From Leptospira interrogans (GTDB lineage: Bacteria; Spirochaetota; Leptospiria; Leptospirales; Leptospiraceae): DNA of 64,000 bases. Below the pieces are notes generated by a model. It ran no database searches. It was not told the origin of the DNA and worked only from the letters and a program-made list of their open reading frames with translations. Within the stretch, counting starts at the first letter, position 1. Each line of letters begins with the position of its first letter. The stretch lies in the NCBI RefSeq assembly GCF_900156205.1, contig NZ_FTNA01000013.1:44489-108488 (forward strand). The letters are read 5' to 3'. The translations under genes were made by a program, and so were the position numbers. Of this stretch, positions 18,069 to 27,133 are shown piece by piece.

Positions 18069-18098
18069 AAAAAGCCCGGGTTTTCTCGGGCTTTTTTT
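18069..18098 (+). terminator. Rho-independent terminator of glnA
   Basis: AAAAAGCCCG (18069-18078) pairs perfectly with CGGGCTTTTT (18087-18096) around an eight-base loop and is followed by more T. It lies 72 bases after the glnA stop codon. The A-run on the other side means it could also work on the opposite strand. Confidence 0.93.
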
Positions 18099-18326
18099 GT
18101 TCCTGAGTGTGATTTGAGGAAAATTTCCCATTCGAAAAAAATGGATTTAGAACAAGAATCGATTCACGAAGGAAATGCCACCCGAGCTTTGTCGTAACTG
18201 CGACGATCCACTGTAAAACATCGGGCCCAGAACACGCCCCATAGGAAGTGTTCTGTTGAGTTTTGGGCGCTCTACATAAACTCAATGTGTCGCTTCCTCC
18301 CATGTATCTTGTGTCAAGCCCTTCCG
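18099..18326. other. Intergenic DNA with degenerate repeat sequence
   Basis: No gene is convincing. The section 18160-18305 contains CTCAATGTGTCGCTTCC and other pieces similar to the R3-long interior (compare CTCAATACATCGCTTCTATGG near 43936), so it is probably a decayed dispersed repeat. Confidence 0.35.
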
Positions 18327-18770
18327 CTATTTTTTGTCACAGCTTATCCAGTATCTCTGAATAATATTTGTCCATTTCACAAATATAGTATTATGATTTC
18401 TGAGTACAAGAAGTTTTGAGACCGGCTCCAAATCCCCACTTCGCAATAATCTCGCTAACTTGATCGAGTCTCTTTTATCCGTTTTGATTTTGTCCGAGTT
18501 TTGTATTGGGATCTTTCCGGGTACTACCAGTGTGCAATTCTCCCCTAAAGACTTTAAATATCTGTAAAGCGGATAGCCCGTTACTCCTGCTTTGTAACAA
18601 CAATGAATTTCGTTATATTCCGATTTGAGTCTGTTGATGAATTTTTTGATTTGCCCCTCATCATGTTTTATCTGTTGTTCTTTTACGATTTCATTTATTT
18701 TGCTCGTTAAATACGCGATACTGATTGTTTCTTTGTGAAAATCCGTTCCTACATATATTTTCCTTTTGAC
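18327..18770 (-). pseudogene. IS110-family transposase, N-terminal fragment
   Basis: Read on the minus strand from 18770 the frame is open for 147 codons to a TAG at 18327. It begins [19 protein letters not shown], with the first Asp of the DEDD catalytic domain of IS110 transposases, and continues with [18 protein letters not shown] and the typical [18 protein letters not shown] block. After LEPV (near 18415) the similarity stops and the tail is unrelated. The full transposase would have roughly 350-450 residues, so only the first third remains. There is no ATG: an in-frame TGA lies two codons before VKRK, so the start is lost too. It is an inactive insertion-sequence relic. Confidence 0.8.
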
Positions 18771-18808
18771 TTTAGTTCAGTCTGTCGGTTTTCTTGTTTT
18801 GCAGTAAC

Positions 18809-19351
<543 letters not shown>

Positions 19352-19667
19352 TAGGATATTTTTCAATGAATTTGAAACTATTTATAGTTATTAAGCTATA
19401 TAATAAAGTACCTAATATTTTGCGTTGAAACAGTGGTTTACGATAAAAATTAACGGTACTCTATAGTAGTTAGCGTCGCTTAAATTATCATTGGCATCGG
19501 CGTTTCTTTTACCCACTTCAAGATTTACGGTTGATAAACTTATCAAAGAGCTAATCGAACTCTCTATCAGAAATATCTTATATTTTCAAGAAAAAATCTC
19601 GTTGTACGTTGTTGTAGGAACTCCCACTTAGAACGCGATCCGTAGGAAGCTTCCGCTGAGTTGATCA
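19352..19667. repeat. Intergenic DNA with R4 repeat
   Basis: No gene. TATAATAAAGTACCTAATAT (19399-19418) begins an R4 repeat of about 75 bases that recurs at 23052, 45418 and, inverted, at 52971, 61010 and 62265. GTAGGAACTCCCACTTAG near 19611 belongs to the M2-type modules. Confidence 0.5.
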
Positions 19668-20381
19668 CTATTCCAGGAGCGGTTTGTTCGCGCCCGGATG
19701 TTGGATTAAATATTCCTTTACCGTGTTTCTTTTTTTGTCCAGACGAGCCAAGTGATCGTCTATGATCTTTCCGAAATCCAATTTGCCCGTTATGATCTCA
19801 TAACGTTCCGTTTCCATGGTTCCTAAATCCAGATCAGAGTCGATTTCGGAAGAACGATCCGCGTATTTTTGGGCTTCTTTCCAATAAGGGATTGCCTCTT
19901 TGTAAAAACCGTCGGCCACTTCGAAAGAACGGTTTAAGTCGTATGCAAAATCCAAGTTATAAAAATATAAATGTCGCTTATCAAATTGAGAGGCTATCCT
20001 CATATAAGAACGCATAATCTGAAGGTTTATATGCATAAAAAGAAGGTTGCGATATTTATAATATTCGTCTTCGTCTTTAACTGGACAAAGAGCGTTCTTA
20101 GGATGTCTGAACCGTTTCTTAAGTCCTATCTTTAAAAAGTAAATGTCTCTTCTAAGTTCGTTTTCACCGTAATGAAGTTTGAGACCATAAAGTTGATAAT
20201 AGTCTTCTAAAAATTTTGGTTCCCATTTATGAAGTTTATAAGGCACCCAATCGGAGAATTTAGTATAAGGACCGTTTTTTTCGTACTCGTAGTTGTAATC
20301 TAAATCTATTTCTGGCGAAATAGGAATGCTCAAAAGTATTCCTAAAATACAATAGATTAACTTGATCATTCCCGTACGCAT
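19668..20381 (-). CDS. Exported hypothetical protein, helical
   Basis: A 237-residue protein. Residues 6-21 (IKLIYCILGILLSIPIS) form a signal peptide. The mature part is rich in Tyr, Asp, Lys and Glu and looks helical, with tetratricopeptide-like spacing around residues 120-190 (MRSYMRIASQFDKRHLYFY, GFYKEAIPYWKEAQKYAD). I do not recognise a family; a periplasmic TPR-like scaffold is a guess. The start could also be the Met at residue 5. It is convergent with the preceding exported gene and has no operon partner. Confidence 0.65.
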   Translation of the reverse strand: MRTGMIKLIYCILGILLSIPISPEIDLDYNYEYEKNGPYTKFSDWVPYKLHKWEPKFLEDYYQLYGLKLHYGENELRRDIYFLKIGLKKRFRHPKNALCPVKDEDEYYKYRNLLFMHINLQIMRSYMRIASQFDKRHLYFYNLDFAYDLNRSFEVADGFYKEAIPYWKEAQKYADRSSEIDSDLDLGTMETERYEIITGKLDFGKIIDDHLARLDKKRNTVKEYLIQHPGANKPLLE

Positions 20382-20460
20382 TCAAAATGATTTTCGGCAA
20401 ATTTCGATTTTTAGGTGAGAATGGAATCTTAGAAAACAAGAGAGTTTTTGAATTTCTTTA

Positions 20461-20669
20461 AATGAACGTGAATTCAGTGTAAGGGACTCATGGTTCTGAA
20501 AAAAGTTTGAATCTGAACCTTACAGATCGATTCCTGAAATGTGGGAACTACCACAAACTTAGATTTGTCTATAAAATGATGTGGGAACTATTGCAAACCA
20601 TGATTTTACAAACCATTCCTGAAATTGTACCTTTAGAAAATTTTTTCTTAGGCCGAACTCACGTTAAAA
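20461..20669. repeat. M2-family MITE-like element
   Basis: Left end AACGTGAATTCAGTGTAAG at 20465-20483, right end CTTAGGCCGAACTCACGTTA at 20647-20666, clear inverted termini. The interior has two TGTGGGAACTA modules and GATTTTACAAACCA. The right 130 bases match 30055-30184 closely. No coding capacity. Confidence 0.7.
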
Positions 20670-20777
20670 TAAGATTTAAATTTTGACGATGGCCGTAAAA
20701 CAGTGGTTTTGTCTAAAAAACTGACTAGACGATGATTCTTTTTGTATTTCTTAGTAGTTCCCACAATTTTCAAAGTT

Positions 20778-20940
20778 TACTACTCGGACGCAAAATGGTG
20801 CTAAAAATGAATGAGTAATTTTTTTAAAGATATAGAAGTCTTCGCGAAATTATGCCAAACCTAAAATTGTTAGCTTTTTTGAAAAAATCTCATATTCTAA
20901 GTTTTGAAACAAGTACAGCATAATATTTGTTCGAGTAGTA
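20778..20940. repeat. R5-family MITE-like element (TACTACTCGGACG ends)
   Basis: Left terminus TACTACTCGGACGCA, right terminus TTCGAGTAGTA; the outer nine bases are inverted. Length 163 bases, close to the copies at 23709-23884 (176) and 61319-61488 (170). The interior is AT-rich without a reading frame. Confidence 0.6.
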
Positions 20941-21453
20941 ACTGGTAAATACACGATTTGTGGGAGTTCCCACATCTATTTTTTTACGAAAAAATTGACC
21001 TAAGATAAAACGGATTTTTTACTCCGAATTCTCGTTCAATATTAGGATCGATCAATTTATAAGAACTTCTATATTTTCCAAAAATCCACTCTTAATTTTC
21101 AGCAGTGTTTGTAACAATCGAATCCAAATCGTTTCTAAAAATCAGACATAAGACGGTCATCTGTGGGAACTCATACGATCTGGATTTTATGGTACAACCT
21201 TAAAAATGTGCGAATGCGGATTACTGCGACCTAAAGTATATTTATTAAAATAAGTTCAAAACCTATGATTTTTCTTTGTTTTGTTTCTAAATACTTTGGG
21301 GATGTCTTTGATACTTTTTAATTTTGGGTTATAGGGCATTTTGTAGTCTTGGGTTCCGATTAAAAAAAGAATTTTTTGAAATTGGCTCTGAGTCTAAACT
21401 TACGAGTTCTGAAATTACTTTGATGGGAATGAGGTTGACCTCAGGTTTTTTAA

Positions 21454-22863
21454 TTGAAGCATAGTTCTCGGAACCAAATTTCTTTTTTGGTCTTTTCATT
21501 TGTGTTATCTAAAATTTTAATATATAAGAATTTTATAATACGTTTTTCGATCTTGAGCATCAGCTTATTCGGATGTGTTCTTCCTATTTCCGCAGAAGCT
21601 GTATCTGAATCTCTGAGAAAAATAGTTGTAGAAGGTATTTCCGGCGACGGTCCAACAACCGGGTTGATCCTGGTCATGGGTGGAATTTTGGCAAGTTTAT
21701 TGCCCTGTGTTTATCCTTTGTATCCGATTACAGTAGGAATTATAAGAGCCAGAGGAGAAGGTTCTCCAAAAATTCTTCACCCTGCTATTTATTATCTTGG
21801 TTTGGTTGTAACTTATTCTTGTTTTGGGCTGATTGCGGGTTTTAGTGGGGGGGCGTTTAACGTTATCCTACGTTATCCTATCGTAAACCTGGGGCTTTCT
21901 ATTTTTATTTTTTTATTGGCACTGGGATCATTGGATCTAATTCATCTTCCTTTTTTTAGATCTAAAGAAGTAAAAACAGGACAAGGTTGTGGCGGAACAT
22001 TTTTACTAGGGATGGGAGCGGGACTTCTTTCGTCTCCTTGTGTAGGACCGGTTGTGGTAGCGATTCTTTTGCAGATCACTGCGGGGGCTGGTGTAATATC
22101 GATCGGTTCTGTATTTCTTGCTTCTTTTAAGATGTTTTTGTTTGGGGTCGGTTTAGGTTTTCCTTTTTTAATGATAGGCGTTTTTGGTTTGAGTTTACCA
22201 AAATCAGGAAAATGGATGCGTTGGATTCAGTGGATTTTAGGAATATTTGTATTATACTTTTCTTATACGTATTTTCAAAAATCTCTTTCGGGTTGGGGGA
22301 TTCCAGATTCTTCTATTCCTTTGGCGGCGTTTGGAATTTTGTTTTTACTTTTTTGTCTCTATTTTTTTCTTCCAGATGAATGGAATCGTTATGTGAAAAT
22401 GAAAAAAACTCTCCTTTTAGGAGGAATTATATTATCCGCTGTAGGACTTGTAGTTTTACTGATGTATAATTTGGAAAGAACCAATTCCATCTCCGTTGTA
22501 GAGATGGAAACGAAGGGAAACCTTTCTTGGCATCGAATTCCTTCTAAGGCTTATGCGGAAGGAACAGAGACCGGAAAAAAAGTGTTCATCGATTTTTATG
22601 CTGATTGGTGTACAAATTGTAAAACGTTCGAGGAACTTACTCAAAGTGACTCCGCTTTGAACGATGCTTTGCAAGGTGCTGTTCTTTTGAAAATCAAAGA
22701 CCAAGATCCTATTTTTGAAACGTATGCAAAAGATCCTCGTTTTGAGGAATTAAAAATAGGTCTCCCGTTTTTTGTGATCTTGGACGCTGATGGAAATCTT
22801 TTATATAAAAATACAGATTATCAAGATACTTCTACTATGATCCAAATTTTAAAACAACTTTGA
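21454..22863 (+). CDS. dsbD: Thiol:disulfide interchange protein, DsbD type
   Basis: A membrane reductase that passes electrons from cytoplasmic thioredoxin to periplasmic thiols. The first 50 residues carry a hydrophobic leader. Eight membrane segments follow, with the two functional cysteines in LLPCVYP (Cys85) and SSPCVGP (Cys196). The C-terminal thioredoxin domain has the site WCTNC (Cys386, Cys389). The immunoglobulin-like alpha domain of E. coli DsbD is absent, as in shorter DsbD/ScsB-type members. The frame begins at a TTG (21454), with AGG about ten bases upstream; no early ATG exists, and a second TTG at 21553 is an alternative. It stands alone between repeat-rich gaps. Confidence 0.88.
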   Translation: MKHSSRNQISFLVFSFVLSKILIYKNFIIRFSILSISLFGCVLPISAEAVSESLRKIVVEGISGDGPTTGLILVMGGILASLLPCVYPLYPITVGIIRARGEGSPKILHPAIYYLGLVVTYSCFGLIAGFSGGAFNVILRYPIVNLGLSIFIFLLALGSLDLIHLPFFRSKEVKTGQGCGGTFLLGMGAGLLSSPCVGPVVVAILLQITAGAGVISIGSVFLASFKMFLFGVGLGFPFLMIGVFGLSLPKSGKWMRWIQWILGIFVLYFSYTYFQKSLSGWGIPDSSIPLAAFGILFLLFCLYFFLPDEWNRYVKMKKTLLLGGIILSAVGLVVLLMYNLERTNSISVVEMETKGNLSWHRIPSKAYAEGTETGKKVFIDFYADWCTNCKTFEELTQSDSALNDALQGAVLLKIKDQDPIFETYAKDPRFEELKIGLPFFVILDADGNLLYKNTDYQDTSTMIQILKQL

Positions 22864-23150
22864 AAATCTAAATTTATAACAGTAAATTTGTTTTGTAGGT
22901 TTTAAACAGAAGTATTTTAAAAATAGAACTTTAATAATTTATGTTTTTAGAATATTCATAAAATTTTTTTCGATTTTGTTATTTTCTATGTATCTTATGA
23001 GATATGTTCTTATTTCACACAAATTCAGAGTAGAAAAATATTACTCATAACTATATAATAAAGTACCTAATATTTTGCATAAAATCAGTGTTTTGTGATA
23101 AAATTAACGGTACTCAATTTTATAGAGATCAGTAGTGAATAAAAACTCAT

Positions 23151-23247
23151 TAGAGTTGTTGAAAAATTAATTCCCTATCTTGTTTCATGAAATGATCGAT
23201 TGAAGCAGCTTTGTTCATCTGCGCTATGGAATTTTTCAACAACTCTA
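23151..23247. repeat. M1-family MITE-like element
   Basis: TAGAGTTGTTGAAAAATT at the left and its inverted form AATTTTTCAACAACTCTA at the right, nearly perfect 18-base ends. Total 97 bases. The interior, with TGTTTCATGAAATGATCGAT, is shared with the copies at 52836 and 55289 and, inverted, at 43714, 62386 and 63580. No coding capacity. Confidence 0.8.
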
Positions 23248-23326
23248 ATACCGTTTATTGGTTGCGTTGAACTAATTGGACGTATGTTGTTCTGTAGAGG
23301 TTGCGTTTTGGTTGTTTTATAACCTA

Positions 23327-23588
23327 AGAGCTTGTCCAAAAAAAATCTTAAACACCGACCTGCAAGAGCGACCATAGAAGCGATACATTGAGTTTAGAGA
23401 GGTGTTTGCTGAGGTCCGATTGAGTTTCACAAAATGTGGGAACACTACTATCAAAATTTAACGACATTCGAACTACTCGAAAATTCACAAATTGCCAGAT
23501 GTGATCTCATTTGTAGGAACTACTGCATTTTATTAAAAATTTCTAAAGAGTTATCGCGTAAAATTTTTTGAGGATTTGGAACAAGCTA
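23327..23588. repeat. R3-family repeat, long form
   Basis: Begins AGAGCTTGTCCAAAAAAA and ends TTGGAACAAGCTAA. The first half (CACCGACCTGCAAGAGCG, AGAAGCGATACATTGAG) recurs inverted at 43868-43993; the second half (GTAGGAACTACTGCATTTT) recurs at 14208-14386 and inverted at 48152-48302. The short forms therefore look like deletion products of this long form. Confidence 0.55.
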
Positions 23589-23708
23589 ATGAAACGTTTT
23601 TTGAAGTCAGCACATTACTTCTATGATCGCTTTGCAGGTAATAGCTAATCATCTCTTTCTAATTCGTTATACAAAACTCGTGTTATTTAGGTTTTATGAA
23701 GATTTTTT

Positions 23709-23884
23709 TACTACTCGGACGTATGAATAGAATACTTGTGTTAGATTGTTTCAAAAATTTGAATATTTTGGTCTTACTTTAAAATGCCGTAAATCCCGAA
23801 TTTGCGGTATTTTTTAAGTACTACTATTTTTTCGTAAATTAGGCCGTTAATAACTTGGTACTATTTTTATGCGTCCGAGTAGTA
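23709..23884. repeat. R5-family MITE-like element
   Basis: Ends TACTACTCGGACGTATGAA and TATGCGTCCGAGTAGTA, inverted with one mismatch over 16 bases: the best-preserved copy of the family. Length 176 bases, no reading frame of note. It contains the hairpin at 23782-23815. Confidence 0.75.
23782..23815. terminator. Terminator-like hairpin inside an R5 element
   Basis: AAATGCCGTAAAT and ATTTGCGGTATTT form a long RNA stem with two G-U pairs around a CCCGA loop, followed by T residues. It has the form of a rho-independent terminator on the plus strand but follows no gene closely (dsbD ends 900 bases upstream). It may end stray transcription or simply belong to the mobile element. Confidence 0.5.
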
Positions 23885-24219
23885 AGTGTTTAATTTTAAA
23901 CTTGTTCCGACGAAATGGATTTGGTTTGAAAAGTTAAATTCTAAAAATCTGTAAGGTTTTTGTCTCAATCAATGGATCTAATTTACCTCATATAGATTTA
24001 CAGTCGTTTTTTGACAAAAGACGCCTTGTTCTTTAAAACTGTGGGAACTCTTACAGGTTTAAGAATTAACATACACTCTCTTATTTTAAAAAAGAAAATT
24101 TCCAAGTATTCCATTCTTACTCTACAAAACTACGAACGGGAAATTGGGTCCGAACTACGCCCTAATTTTATGGAATATTTGATTTTCAGAGTGCGACTTA
24201 GAAAAAATACTGACAAACG

Positions 24220-26457
24220 ATGGAAAAAGACGTCGTTTCCTTAGAAGACGCCCTGGAGCACGGGCTTACCAAAGAAGAATTTCAAAAGATTCAAGAAATT
24301 TTAGGAAGAATTCCAAATTCTACCGAACTTGGAATTTTTTCCGCGATGTGGTCGGAACACTGTTCTTATAAAAACTCGATTCTAAAATTAAAAACTCTTC
24401 CGACAACCTCAGATAAACTACTTGCAAAAGCAGGAGAAGAAAACGCTGGAGCAATGGATATAGGTGACGGCTTAGCAGTGGTTTTCAAAATAGAAAGCCA
24501 TAATCATCCTACGGCTGTAGAACCGTATCAGGGAGCAGCGACTGGTGTAGGTGGAATTATGAGAGATATTTTTACGATGGGCGCTCGTCCGATCGTATCT
24601 CTCAATTCACTTCGTTTTGGAAATCCGGATGAACCTAAAAATAAATATCTACTTTCTCGTGCGGTAAAGGGAATCGGAGACTACGGAAACTCACTTGGAA
24701 TTGCAGTGTCGGGTGGAGAACTTTTTATAGATGAATGTTTTTCCAAAAATCCACTCGTAAATGCAATGACCGTCGGGGTTGTGCGTCATGATCAGATGGC
24801 GAGTGCGACTACGGGTGGACAAGTTGGTAACTCTGTTTACATCGTAGGAGCTACGACCGGAAGGGACGGAATTCACGGAGCTTCTTTTGCATCCAAGGAT
24901 CTTTCCAAAGAATCTGAATCGAAACGATCTGCGGTGCAAGTAGGGGATCCGTTTATGGAAAAGCTCTTGATGGAAGCAAGTTTAGAAGCGATTCAGAAAG
25001 GACTTCTCGTAGGAATTCAAGACATGGGTGCTGCCGGAATTTCTTGTGCTACTTCCGAAATGAGCGCCAAAGGAAAAACCGGAATGAAGATCGATTTAGA
25101 TCTTGTTCCATTTAGAGAAACCGGAATGAACGCATACGAAGCGATGTTATCCGAATCTCAAGAAAGAATGTTGGTCGTACCTAAAAAGGGAAAAGAATCG
25201 GAACTCGTATCAATATTCGAAAAATGGAATTTAAACGCGGTCAAGATCGGAGAAGTTACAGCAGATGGAATGATCGAAATTTATATGGGCGGAAAACTGA
25301 AAGCTAAAATTCCTGCCGAATCACTTGTGTTAGGTGGAGGAGCTCCCCGTTACGAAAGAGAAACCAAACGTCCTTCATATCTGGATGCGGTCAAAACTTG
25401 GAAACCAGATGAGATTCCCGACGTGACCAAAGGTGCAAATTCAAAAGAGATATTGCTCAAAATTCTTTCTTCTTGGAATGTGTGTTCTAGAAAACCGATC
25501 ACGGAACAATATGATAGTGAAGTTGGTTTAGTAAAACTCATCGGTCCCGGTTTAGACGGGGGACTTTCCGCTATTCCCGGTACAAATAAAGCACTTGCAA
25601 CTGCAACCGATTGTAATTCCAGATATACGTATTTAGATCCTTATAAAGGTGCGGAATTTGCCGTATGTGAAGCAGCTCGAAATGTGTATGTGACCGGTGC
25701 AACTCCTTACGGAGTGACTAATAATCTTAATTTTGCAAATCCTTATATTCCTGAAAACTACTATATATTTTCTGAATGTATTCGTGGAATGGGCGACGCT
25801 TGTCGTTTTCTGGGACTTCCTGTGACGGGTGGTAATGTATCTTTTTACAATGAATCTCCGGAAGGTCCAATTTTTCCAACTCCTACGATTGGTATGGTGG
25901 GAATTTTAGAAAATAAGGAAAAACTTATATTCAATTTTCCGAAAGAAATCGGGGTTGAACTTGCGGTTCTGGGAAATTTTCGTCCTTCTCTCGGGGGAAG
26001 TGAATATTTGAAAAAAATCCACGGTCAAATCAACGGAAGTATTCCCGAGTTGGATATTAAAGAAGAATTAGAACTTTGTAAACTAATCCTTTCCTTGAAT
26101 GAAAGTAGAATTTTAAAATCTGCGAAAGATCTTTCTTTGGGAGGAATTGCAGTAGCACTTTCTAAAACGGTACTTTTTTCGGGGTTAGGAATTGAGTCTG
26201 ACCTAACGTCTCTTAGACGGAACAGATTGGATTTGACCCTTTTTGGAGAAAGTTCGACAGCGGTTTTGGTAGGATTTGATTCGTTATCGAAAGAAGACAT
26301 TCGTAAACAGACTGAAGCTTATGGATTAAAGTTCTATCCGATAGGAAAAACAAATTCTTCCGGAATTTTAGAAATCAAAGACGCCGAAATTAAAATTTCT
26401 TTCCAGGAATTGAGCGGACCTTATGAAAAAGGTTTAGAGGCGGTTTTTGCATTATAA
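24220..26457 (+). CDS. purL: Phosphoribosylformylglycinamidine synthase subunit PurL
   Basis: A 745-residue enzyme of the small PurL type, which works with separate PurS and PurQ subunits in step four of purine synthesis (FGAR to FGAM, using glutamine-derived ammonia and ATP). Motifs seen: SAMWSEHCSYKNS near residue 44, the ATP-binding block SHNHPTAVEPYQGAATGVGG near 92, DMGAAGISCATSEM near 268, and the second half-repeat around SRYTYLDPYKGAEFAVCEAA near 466. The length is normal. It starts at an ATG and is followed after 15 bases by the LRR lipoprotein and then ileS, probably in one transcript. purS and purQ are not in the window. Confidence 0.97.
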   Translation: MEKDVVSLEDALEHGLTKEEFQKIQEILGRIPNSTELGIFSAMWSEHCSYKNSILKLKTLPTTSDKLLAKAGEENAGAMDIGDGLAVVFKIESHNHPTAVEPYQGAATGVGGIMRDIFTMGARPIVSLNSLRFGNPDEPKNKYLLSRAVKGIGDYGNSLGIAVSGGELFIDECFSKNPLVNAMTVGVVRHDQMASATTGGQVGNSVYIVGATTGRDGIHGASFASKDLSKESESKRSAVQVGDPFMEKLLMEASLEAIQKGLLVGIQDMGAAGISCATSEMSAKGKTGMKIDLDLVPFRETGMNAYEAMLSESQERMLVVPKKGKESELVSIFEKWNLNAVKIGEVTADGMIEIYMGGKLKAKIPAESLVLGGGAPRYERETKRPSYLDAVKTWKPDEIPDVTKGANSKEILLKILSSWNVCSRKPITEQYDSEVGLVKLIGPGLDGGLSAIPGTNKALATATDCNSRYTYLDPYKGAEFAVCEAARNVYVTGATPYGVTNNLNFANPYIPENYYIFSECIRGMGDACRFLGLPVTGGNVSFYNESPEGPIFPTPTIGMVGILENKEKLIFNFPKEIGVELAVLGNFRPSLGGSEYLKKIHGQINGSIPELDIKEELELCKLILSLNESRILKSAKDLSLGGIAVALSKTVLFSGLGIESDLTSLRRNRLDLTLFGESSTAVLVGFDSLSKEDIRKQTEAYGLKFYPIGKTNSSGILEIKDAEIKISFQELSGPYEKGLEAVFAL

Positions 26458-26472
26458 AAAAGGATCAAACCA

Positions 26473-27126
26473 ATGAATTTCCTATCTTTAAAAAAAATCT
26501 TTAAGCTCTATTTCTTTCTTTGGGTTTCGTTTTTTGGGATCGATTGTAAAAAAAACGCGGTAGAGATTTTAGAAGAAGCAAAAAGAAAATCGGAATCGAT
26601 TCAAATCTTAGATTTAGGAATGCAAAAGTTAACCTCGATTCCAGAAGGAGTTTGCTCTTTTCCGAATTTGACTCAGCTGGATTTACGTTTGAACAGTTTG
26701 AATTCTCTTCCTGGTTGGATTGGAGCTTGTAAAAATCTGGAACAAATTAACCTTTTCGGAAATGATCTAAATACGGTTCCATCTTCTTTTTCTAAATTAA
26801 AGAATTTGAAAGTATTACTCTTGGGTAATAACGATTTTACTTTTCTACCTTCGGAACTTTTGTTTCTGCCTTTGCTTAAAACCCTGTATTTGGATCAAAA
26901 CAAGCTTACGTTGACTGAAACGGATGTTGAAATTCTAGCTTCTCTTTCCAGTTTGGAAGAATTGGATCTTAATTTGAACTCTGGAATCAAAGTGCTTCCT
27001 TCTAACTATAATAAATTGAAAAATCTGACTCATTTAAAAAGATTGAATATTAAAAAAACTTCATTAAAGGGGGAGGATGCTGATAAATTACAAGCAGTTC
27101 TCCCAAATACAAGAATAGACTATTGA
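26473..27126 (+). CDS. Leucine-rich-repeat lipoprotein
   Basis: A 217-residue protein with an N-terminal hydrophobic segment and the sequence FFGIDC at 20-25, a plausible relaxed spirochaetal lipobox with Cys25 lipidated. From about residue 40 five to six leucine-rich repeats of 22-24 residues follow ([56 protein letters not shown]). The protein is probably anchored in a membrane and binds another protein; the partner is unknown. AAGGA nine bases before the ATG supports the start. It sits tightly between purL (15 bases) and ileS (7 bases), two genes with which it shares no known function. Confidence 0.85.
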   Translation: MNFLSLKKIFKLYFFLWVSFFGIDCKKNAVEILEEAKRKSESIQILDLGMQKLTSIPEGVCSFPNLTQLDLRLNSLNSLPGWIGACKNLEQINLFGNDLNTVPSSFSKLKNLKVLLLGNNDFTFLPSELLFLPLLKTLYLDQNKLTLTETDVEILASLSSLEELDLNLNSGIKVLPSNYNKLKNLTHLKRLNIKKTSLKGEDADKLQAVLPNTRIDY

Positions 27127-27133
27127 TACAACT

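Larger units (their letters stand above)
20382..21453. repeat. 1.07 kb intergenic region with M2 and R5 elements
   Basis: No gene. An M2 element fills 20461-20669, an R5 element 20778-20940, and a partial M2 piece with GAGTTCCCACATCTATTTTTT follows at 20950-21045. TGTGGGAACTCATACG occurs near 21162. The last 200 bases before the dsbD-like gene are plain and should hold its promoter; I see no clear one. Confidence 0.55.
22864..24219. repeat. 1.36 kb intergenic region packed with R4, M1, R3 and R5 elements
   Basis: No gene. In order: R4 repeat (about 23052-23125), M1 element (23151-23247), long R3 element (23327-23588), R5 element (23709-23884) containing a hairpin at 23782-23815. The final 300 bases before purL include GTGGGAACTCTTACAG near 24041. 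Confidence 0.6.

Noticed and set aside
18067..18303. 78-codon frame on the minus strand after glnA
   Set aside because: It runs through the glnA terminator and decayed repeat sequence and resembles no protein.
24011..24244. 77-codon frame before purL
   Set aside because: It contains a GTGGGAACTCTTAC repeat module and overlaps the purL start in another frame.
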